DNA from: Aliiroseovarius subalbicans
GTDB lineage: Bacteria; Pseudomonadota; Alphaproteobacteria; Rhodobacterales; Rhodobacteraceae
Assembly (NCBI RefSeq): GCF_022678625.1
Contig: NZ_JALBYQ010000004.1
Location: 62,001-126,000, forward strand
Reading direction: 5' to 3'
Length of the DNA: 64,000 bases
This document shows, one piece after another, positions 58,579 to 64,000 of this stretch. The translations under genes were made by a program, and so were the position numbers. The notes beneath the pieces were generated by a model. It was not told the origin of the DNA. It was given only the letters and a program-made list of their open reading frames with translations, and ran no database searches. Each line of letters opens with the position of its first letter. Positions within the stretch are counted from its first letter, which is position 1.

Positions 58579-58617
58579 CCCCGCCGCCCGGGGCAGGGGG
58601 GCGGGGCTTTCATTTTT
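58579..58617 (+). terminator. GC-rich terminator-like hairpin
   Basis: CCCCGCC (58579-58585) pairs with GGCGGGG (58600-58606) around 14 bases, followed by CTTTCATTTTT. It lies 38 bases after the CysZ-like stop and next to a copy of the 19-nt repeat. Confidence 0.5.
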
Positions 58618-58620
58618 CGA

Positions 58621-58639
58621 AAGTATCCCCGCCGGAGGC
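58621..58639. repeat. 19-nt intergenic repeat, copy 2
   Basis: Identical to 52797-52815. Confidence 0.8.
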
Positions 58640-58732
58640 CTGAAATCCAGCGCGCAGCGCCACAGAGCGCAGCAAGGCCTCCGCCCGCCCTCAACAGAGG
58701 GGGCGCATCGCGCCCATGATGCGAGGGTGGAC

Positions 58733-59017
58733 TTACAGGATTTCGCTAGGCGGGTCGTAGCGATCGAACCAGTCCATGTCCTCGATCGTGATCCAGCCCG
58801 ACAGGATGATGCCGGCAATCACGATCCACAGCACGGTGGCAATTGCCGTCACGATCAGCATCGTGCGTTTCAGCCGGAAGTTGGCCGGCGCGCCCGCGTG
58901 GGTGCCGGGCATCACCTCGCCTTCGTCCCCTTGGGTGCGCAGACGCACGGGCAAGGTCAGGAACATGGTCATGAACCAGATCACGGCATAGAGCACGATA
59001 GCGGCGGTGATGGTCAT
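58733..59017 (-). CDS. DUF1467-family membrane protein
   Basis: A 94-residue protein with two hydrophobic helices (TAAIVLYAVIWFMTMFLTLP and MLIVTAIATVLWIVIAGII), the pattern of alphaproteobacterial DUF1467. PVRLRTQGDEGEVMPGTHAGAP is the conserved linker. It overlaps the end of the epimerase gene by one base and is usually found beside it. Function unknown. Confidence 0.9.
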   Translation of the reverse strand: MTITAAIVLYAVIWFMTMFLTLPVRLRTQGDEGEVMPGTHAGAPANFRLKRTMLIVTAIATVLWIVIAGIILSGWITIEDMDWFDRYDPPSEIL

Positions 59018-59421
59018 CAGATCTGTTCCAGCTCGACCAGCGTGCCGTTGAAATCCTTCGGGTGCAGGAACAGGACCGGTTTGCCGTGGGCGCCGATCTT
59101 GGGCTCTCCGGTGCCCAGAACGCGGGCGCCATCGGCCTTCAGCTTGTCGCGCGCGGCGATGATGTCCTCGACCTCGTAGCAGATGTGGTGGATGCCGCCA
59201 GCTGGGTTCTTTTCCAGGAACCCCGCGATGGGCGAGCCTTCGCCAAGCGGATACAGAAGCTCAATCTTCGTATTGGGCAGCGTGATGAACACCACCGTGA
59301 CGCCGTGATCCGGTTCGTCCTGCGGTGCGCCGACCTCGGCCCCCAGGGTGTCGCGGTACAGCGCGGATGCGGCTTCAAGGTCCGGCACGGCAATGGCCAC
59401 GTGGTTCAGGCGTCCGATCAT
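59017..59421 (-). CDS. mce: Methylmalonyl-CoA epimerase
   Basis: A 134-residue vicinal-oxygen-chelate enzyme that interconverts methylmalonyl-CoA isomers in propionyl-CoA use. The first metal His is in RLNHVAIAVPDL, then PDHGVTVVFI, the second His in IHHICYEV, and the Glu in GTLVELEQ. ATG 59421 is chosen over an upstream start because AGGAGAGAAAAG is directly before it. Confidence 0.94.
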   Translation of the reverse strand: MIGRLNHVAIAVPDLEAASALYRDTLGAEVGAPQDEPDHGVTVVFITLPNTKIELLYPLGEGSPIAGFLEKNPAGGIHHICYEVEDIIAARDKLKADGARVLGTGEPKIGAHGKPVLFLHPKDFNGTLVELEQI

Positions 59422-59566
59422 CTTTTCTCTCCTCATATCGCGTGTTGGGCTGCTTATGCCGCCTGATCGCGCCCTGCACAAGCGACCTCGCGCCGCATCT
59501 TGCGGGGCGTTAACCCGGTATTAGGCAAAGGCGTGGTCTGGTCGTCTCAAGGAAAGGAGTCACGTC

Positions 59567-60286
59567 ATGAGCGACGATATGGAACGATATGTCCTGAACC
59601 GGGCCCCCAGCGCCGACCGGCCGCTGCAGGGGATGACGGTTCTGGTGGTGGAAGACAGCAGATTTGCGAGCGAGGCGATCCGGCTTTTGTGCCTGCGGTC
59701 CGGCGCGCGGATCCGGCGGGCCGACAGTCTCGCGGCGGCGCATCGACACCTCGCGGTCTACCGTCCGTCGATCATCCTTGTCGACATGGGCCTGCCGGAT
59801 GGGTCGGGTGCGGACCTGATCCACGAACTGGCACAGGCCACCCCGCGGGTCGCGGTCCTGATGGGGATCAGCGGCGATGACGATGCACAGGCCCTGGCGA
59901 TGGAGGCGGGCGCGGACGGGTTCATGGCCAAGCCGATCGAAAGCCTGGCGCAGTTCCAGCAATCGGTGCTGGCGCATCTGCCGGCGGGAGAAGGTCCGAC
60001 CAAACCGCGTGCACTGCCCACCGAAACCGTGTCGCCGGACCCCGTGGCCTTTCAGGACGACCTGACCCATGTGGCCGACGTGATCAACCAGGCCCCCGAC
60101 GGGCGCACCCTGGATTACATCGCGCAATTCCTGTCTGGCGTTGCACGCACCGCGCATGATTACCCGCTTGAGGCGGCGGCGGTCAGCCTGGCCCAGTCCC
60201 GCGCCAACGGGCGTGGCACCGGGTCCGACGTGGCCCGCGTGGCCGGGATCGTGCAGGAACGCCTGCAATCACGCGTCTGGATCTGA
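59567..60286 (+). CDS. Orphan receiver-domain protein
   Basis: A 239-residue protein. Its receiver domain (about residues 23-135) has acidic residues 29-30 (VVED), phospho-acceptor Asp73 (ILVDMGLPDG), Ser102 in place of Thr and Lys122 (FMAKPIE). The remaining ~100 residues (DDLTHVADVINQAPD, then DYIAQFLSGVARTAHD) are helical and show no DNA-binding motif. No histidine kinase is adjacent. A good AAGGAAAGGAG site precedes ATG 59567. It may act by protein contact, for example in chemotaxis or cell cycle. Confidence 0.8.
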   Translation: MSDDMERYVLNRAPSADRPLQGMTVLVVEDSRFASEAIRLLCLRSGARIRRADSLAAAHRHLAVYRPSIILVDMGLPDGSGADLIHELAQATPRVAVLMGISGDDDAQALAMEAGADGFMAKPIESLAQFQQSVLAHLPAGEGPTKPRALPTETVSPDPVAFQDDLTHVADVINQAPDGRTLDYIAQFLSGVARTAHDYPLEAAAVSLAQSRANGRGTGSDVARVAGIVQERLQSRVWI

Positions 60287-60288
60287 GA

Positions 60289-61002
60289 TCACCGTAGTGC
60301 TGGGTCACCTGCGACCCGCACCAAACGGGTAAGATCGCCCAGGCGTTCGCGCTGCCGCCCGTCGGCATCGAAATTTGACGGGGCAAGCCAGACCGCAAAG
60401 GCTTCTTTCAGCGCCGGCCAGTCCTTGTCGATGGCCGCGAACCAGGTGGTGTCGCGGTTTCGCCCCTTGACCACCGCGGCCTGGCGAAACACGCCCTCAA
60501 AACTCAACCCCAACCGCTGCGCGGCCCGGCGAGAGGCTATGTTGGCCGCGTCGCATTTCCATTCAAAGCGGCGATACCCGGCCTCGAACGCCCATTCCAT
60601 CATCAGATATATCGCCTCGGTGGCGGCGCGGGTGCCTTGCAGGGCGGGGGAGAAATTGATGTGTCCGACTTCGATCGACCCGGCCTCGGGGGTGATCCGC
60701 AGGTAGGACGCGACCCCTTCCCAGACGCCGCTGTCCTTGTTCAGAATGGCATGAAACCGGGGATCTTTCCCCGCGGTCGCCTCGCGCATCCAGCGGTGAT
60801 AACTGGCGGCCGAGGCGAACGGACCATAGGGCAGGTAGGACCAGATCGCGTCATTGGCGGAATTGGCCTTGAACAGGGCAGCGGCATGGGTGTCTGCCGA
60901 CAAGAGGTCCAGTTGGGCGTATCTGCCCTCGAAATGGTCGGCATCCGGGAACCGGGGAGGTATCCAGTTGGTCAGCAGTTCACCCTGTGATTGTTTTTCC
61001 AT
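60289..61002 (-). CDS. GNAT-family N-acetyltransferase (RimJ-like)
   Basis: A 237-residue acetyltransferase. The N-terminal WIPPRFPDADHFEGRYAQLD and DAIWSYLPYGPF, then IEVGHINFSPALQGTRAATEAIYLMMEWAFE and RRFEWKCDAANIASRRAAQRLGLSFEG, match the RimJ/RimL subgroup of large GNAT proteins. The acetyl-CoA pyrophosphate loop is in the GTRAATEA stretch. ATG 61002 follows GAGG. The target is unknown. Confidence 0.88.
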   Translation of the reverse strand: MEKQSQGELLTNWIPPRFPDADHFEGRYAQLDLLSADTHAAALFKANSANDAIWSYLPYGPFASAASYHRWMREATAGKDPRFHAILNKDSGVWEGVASYLRITPEAGSIEVGHINFSPALQGTRAATEAIYLMMEWAFEAGYRRFEWKCDAANIASRRAAQRLGLSFEGVFRQAAVVKGRNRDTTWFAAIDKDWPALKEAFAVWLAPSNFDADGRQRERLGDLTRLVRVAGDPALR

Positions 61003-61174
61003 TTCAACCTCTTGCGCCACACCATTCCCCTCCACCCGGTTAACGGGTTGCAATCGTCATTGCAATTCCCCGCGACTTTCGCAATTGCGCCGCATTTCAA
61101 GGGCAAAAAAGGCCCCGTGACCCCGGCTTTTGTGGGCCGGGATACGAGTGTGTGACTTTGAGGAGAGCAATAAA

Positions 61175-61369
61175 ATGAGCGCCAAAACGCTGATCAAGAA
61201 ATTCGCAGACGATGAGCTGGGCAATGCCATCGTTGACTGGGTGGTCCTGATGGCCGGCATGGTCCTGATGGCGATCGCCGTCGGCTTCACCATCGCCGAG
61301 AACATCGACACGGTCGCAGACGGCACCGCTTTGGAAATCGACGCGATGGAAGCGAACCCCAAGCTTTGA
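61175..61369 (+). CDS. Tiny Flp-pilin-like membrane protein
   Basis: A 64-residue protein: a basic N terminus (MSAKTLIKKFADDELG), one hydrophobic segment (AIVDWVVLMAGMVLMAIAVG) and a short acidic tail. The DDELGNAIVDW junction echoes the DESGATAIEY junction of Flp/Fap pilins. No tad genes are in the window. GAGGAGAG precedes ATG 61175. It could be an orphan pilin or a small membrane protein. Confidence 0.65.
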   Translation: MSAKTLIKKFADDELGNAIVDWVVLMAGMVLMAIAVGFTIAENIDTVADGTALEIDAMEANPKL

Positions 61370-61372
61370 ACG

Positions 61373-61402
61373 AAAAACACCGCCCGGCAATGCGGGCGGT
61401 GT
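61373..61402. terminator. Shared terminator between the pilin-like gene and aspS
   Basis: ACACCGCCCG (61377-61386) pairs perfectly with CGGGCGGTGT (61393-61402) around six bases. On the minus strand the hairpin is followed by a T-run (61373-61377), making a canonical aspS terminator. On the plus strand it lies eight bases after the pilin-like stop. Confidence 0.85.
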
Positions 61403-61432
61403 CAAACGGGCTTCAGTCCGGAGTTTTTTCTT

Positions 61433-63283
61433 TTATTCCTGCGGGATGACGCGCAGGTGAAGTTCGCGCAGCTGTTCGTTCAGCGGTTCGTTGGGCGCGT
61501 TCATCATCAGGTCTTCGGCGCGCTGGTTCATCGGGAACATCACGACTTCGCGGATGTTCGCCTCGTCTGCCAGCAGCATCACGATACGGTCCACACCAGC
61601 GGCGCAGCCCCCGTGCGGCGGGGCGCCGTATTGGAACGCGTTGACCATGCCGCCGAAGCGTTTCTTCACCTCATCCGCGCCGTAACCGGCGATCTCAAAG
61701 GCCTTGAACATGATCTCGGGCGTGTGGTTCCGGATCGCACCGGACACCAGCTCATACCCGTTGCAGGCCAGATCGTATTGATAGCCGACGGCGGACAGCG
61801 GATCGCTTTCCAGAATGTCCATGCCACCCTGGGGCATCGAGAACGGGTTGTGGTCGAAATCGATCTCGCCGGTTTCCTCGTCCTTCTGGAAGATCGGGAA
61901 ATCGACGATCCAGGCGAAGGCGAAGCGGTTCGTGTCGGTCAGGCCCAACTCATCCCCGATGGTGGTGCGCGCACGACCCGCGACTGGTTCGAACGCCTTG
62001 GGCTTGCCGCCCAGGAAGAACGCGGCGTCGCCGATCTCAAGTCCCAGCTGCTGGCGGATCGCCTCGGTGCGCTCCGGCCCGATGTTCTTGGCCAAGGGTC
62101 CAGCGGCTTCCATGCCACCCGCAACCTCGCCGGATTTCAGCTTGGCCTGGGCTTCTTTCACGGTGATGCCCAATTCCTGCGCCACCGCGTCGGCGGTCTT
62201 TTCACGCCAGAAGATATAGCCCATGCCGGGCAGGCCCTGTTCCTGAGCGAACTTGTTCATCCGGTCGCAGAACTTGCGGCTGCCACCCTTCGGGGCGGGA
62301 ATGGCGCGAATTTCCGTGCCTTCGTTTTCCAGAAGGCTCGCGAAGATGGCAAAGCCCGAGCCGCGGAAATGTTCGGACACGACCTGCATCTTGATCGGGT
62401 TGCGCAGGTCGGGCTTGTCGGTGCCATACCACAGCGCGCTGTCGGCATAGGAGATCTGCTCCCAGTCCTGATCAACCTTGCGACCGCCGCCGAATTCCTC
62501 GAACACGCCCTTCAGCACCGGCTGGATCGTGTCGAATACGTCCTGCTGGGTGACAAACGACATCTCCATGTCGAGCTGATAGAAATCGGTGGGCGAGCGA
62601 TCGGCGCGCGGGTCTTCGTCGCGGAAGCACGGCGCGATCTGGAAATACTTGTCGAAGCCCGCGACCATCATCAGCTGTTTGAACTGCTGCGGCGCCTGCG
62701 GCAGGGCGTAGAACTTGCCAGGGTGCAGGCGCGACGGCACCAGGAAGTCGCGCGCGCCTTCGGGCGACGAGGCCGTGATGATCGGCGTCTGGTATTCGCG
62801 GAAATTCAGGTCCCACATCCGCTTGCGCATCGATGTGACAACGTCCGAACGCAGCTTCATGTTGTTCTGAAGCTTCTCACGACGCAGGTCGAGAAAGCGG
62901 TATTTTAGCCGGGTTTCTTCCGGGTATTCCTGATCGCCGAACACCATCAGGGGCAGTTCGTCAGCGGCGCCCAGCACCTCCAGGTCGCGCACGAAAACTT
63001 CGACTTCGCCGGTCGGAATTTTCGTGTTCACCAGGCTTTCGTCGCGCGCCTTCACGTTGCCGTCGATGCGGATGCACCATTCGCTGCGCACCTTTTCCAT
63101 GTCGGCAAACACGGGGCTGTCGGGGTCGCACAGGACCTGCGTCATGCCGTAGTGGTCGCGCAGGTCGACGAACAACACGCCGCCGTGGTCGCGGATGCGG
63201 TGCACCCAGCCCGACAGGCGGACGGTTTCGCCCACGTTGGATTTGTTCAGCTCGGCGCAGGTATGGCTGCGAAAGGCGTGCAT
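61433..63283 (-). CDS. aspS: Aspartyl-tRNA synthetase
   Basis: A 616-residue class IIb synthetase of bacterial type. The OB anticodon-binding domain ([26 protein letters not shown]) is at the N terminus; motif 2 with [25 protein letters not shown] is in the core, a GAD insertion lies at about 300-420, and motif 3 is GLDR-like ([13 protein letters not shown]). ATG 63283 starts the conserved [12 protein letters not shown]; a longer upstream frame looks non-coding. In alphaproteobacteria without asparagine-tRNA synthetase this type may also charge tRNA-Asn. Confidence 0.96.
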   Translation of the reverse strand: MHAFRSHTCAELNKSNVGETVRLSGWVHRIRDHGGVLFVDLRDHYGMTQVLCDPDSPVFADMEKVRSEWCIRIDGNVKARDESLVNTKIPTGEVEVFVRDLEVLGAADELPLMVFGDQEYPEETRLKYRFLDLRREKLQNNMKLRSDVVTSMRKRMWDLNFREYQTPIITASSPEGARDFLVPSRLHPGKFYALPQAPQQFKQLMMVAGFDKYFQIAPCFRDEDPRADRSPTDFYQLDMEMSFVTQQDVFDTIQPVLKGVFEEFGGGRKVDQDWEQISYADSALWYGTDKPDLRNPIKMQVVSEHFRGSGFAIFASLLENEGTEIRAIPAPKGGSRKFCDRMNKFAQEQGLPGMGYIFWREKTADAVAQELGITVKEAQAKLKSGEVAGGMEAAGPLAKNIGPERTEAIRQQLGLEIGDAAFFLGGKPKAFEPVAGRARTTIGDELGLTDTNRFAFAWIVDFPIFQKDEETGEIDFDHNPFSMPQGGMDILESDPLSAVGYQYDLACNGYELVSGAIRNHTPEIMFKAFEIAGYGADEVKKRFGGMVNAFQYGAPPHGGCAAGVDRIVMLLADEANIREVVMFPMNQRAEDLMMNAPNEPLNEQLRELHLRVIPQE

Positions 63284-63522
63284 GGTCGGCTCCCATTCGG
63301 GGTTCAATTGATCTGCGCCGATACACATGGCGGGGCGGGCAAAGTCAAGGGATATGCGGGTTAATAGGGTGGCTGCGCCGGGGATGTGGCGAAAAGTCTT
63401 ACGATCCACGGGCGCCGACGCCAATTTGAACCTTGCACATGGCCTGTCGATGCCTATAACCCACGACAATTTGCACGCGCGGGGTTTCCCCGTGTGAGTC
63501 TGCCTGCTGCGGGGATGAAACT

Positions 63523-64000
63523 ATGCCGAAAAGAACCGATATCAACTCCATCATGATCATCGGGGCGGGGCCCATTGTCATCGGGCAGGCGTGTGAGTTC
63601 GACTATTCCGGTGCCCAGGCCTGCAAGGCTTTGCGCGAGGAAGGCTACCGCGTCATCCTGGTGAACTCGAACCCCGCGACGATCATGACCGATCCCGGCC
63701 TGGCGGATGCGACTTATATCGAACCGATCACCGCCGAGATGGTCACCAAGATCATCGAGATCGAAAAACCGGATGCGCTGCTGCCCACGATGGGTGGCCA
63801 GACCGGGTTGAACACGGCGCTGGAACTGGACGATCTGGGGGTTCTGGAAAAACACAACGTCGAACTGATCGGCGCCAAGCGTGACGCGATCGAAATGGCC
63901 GAAGACCGCAAGCTGTTTCGCGAAGCGATGGACCGGCTGGGCATCGAAAACCCCAAGGCCACCATCGCCAACACGATGGATGAATGCCTGGCCGCGATTG
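63523..64000 (+). CDS. carB: Carbamoyl-phosphate synthase large subunit (5' part)
   Basis: The first ~159 codons of CarB, cut by the right edge. The start [22 protein letters not shown], then [32 protein letters not shown] and [13 protein letters not shown], are the N-terminal carboxyphosphate ATP-grasp domain. It is divergent from aspS with a 239-base gap. A GC-rich inverted repeat (about 63475-63499) lies just upstream and may form a leader hairpin. Confidence 0.96.
   Translation, partial: MPKRTDINSIMIIGAGPIVIGQACEFDYSGAQACKALREEGYRVILVNSNPATIMTDPGLADATYIEPITAEMVTKIIEIEKPDALLPTMGGQTGLNTALELDDLGVLEKHNVELIGAKRDAIEMAEDRKLFREAMDRLGIENPKATIANTMDECLAAI

Overview
The window looks like a chromosomal segment of a marine alphaproteobacterium of the Rhodobacteraceae (Roseobacter-type). 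Reasons: high GC content; a polyol operon in the Rhodobacter order smoF-smoG-smoK-smoS-mtlK-fructokinase; small families typical of that group (DUF1467, DUF6455); a Gly-tRNA and housekeeping genes (aspS, carB, proC) of alphaproteobacterial type. It is mostly nutrient-uptake operons, plus a housekeeping end and a few decayed mobile-element traces. No prophage, CRISPR array or rRNA operon is visible.

Layout. 1-5.4 kb: sorbitol/mannitol ABC transporter (3' part), two polyol dehydrogenases and a PfkB sugar kinase. 5.4-7.6 kb: possible transposase scrap, a Crp/Fnr-like regulator divergent from an anchored alpha/beta hydrolase. 7.7-11 kb: oxyR divergent from katG. 11.4-18.1 kb: phosphate regulon phoR-pstSCAB-phoU-phoB with a three-repeat Pho box, followed by a decayed IS6-family transposase. 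19-25.6 kb (minus strand): dipeptide ABC transporter with a built-in M24 peptidase. 26-31.3 kb: class III aminotransferase, ectoine-hydrolase-like M24 enzyme, M20 deacetylase and MFS transporter. 31.4-32.9 kb: GFA-family protein, a yaeQ-headed chimeric ORF, and tRNA-Gly(UCC).

33-49.8 kb is the most coherent and interesting block. A minus-strand operon (iclR, ABC ATPase, glpD, glpK) is divergent from a plus-strand operon (solute-binding protein, two permeases, GH36 alpha-galactosidase, IlvD/Edd-type sugar-acid dehydratase, SDR dehydrogenase, KDGal kinase, KDPGal aldolase, SMP-30 lactonase, GH42 beta-galactosidase). Together they encode import of a galactoside, release of galactose, a complete De Ley-Doudoroff route to pyruvate and glyceraldehyde-3-phosphate, and glycerol kinase plus glycerol-3-phosphate dehydrogenase. 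The simplest single substrate class that uses every gene is galactosylglycerol, such as floridoside from red algae or the beta-galactosylglycerol of galactolipids. This is an inference. Two 17-bp palindromic sites in the divergent promoter are good IclR operator candidates.

49.9-64 kb: compact housekeeping genes (YbjN-domain protein, proC, CsaA-like, 2-hydroxyacid dehydrogenase, tdk, dgkA, IMPACT-family protein, DUF6455, DUF167, class II deacetylase, nitroreductase, CysZ/EI24-like, DUF1467, methylmalonyl-CoA epimerase, orphan receiver protein, GNAT, a tiny pilin-like protein, aspS, and the start of carB), with several structured intergenic hairpins and one 19-nt repeat.
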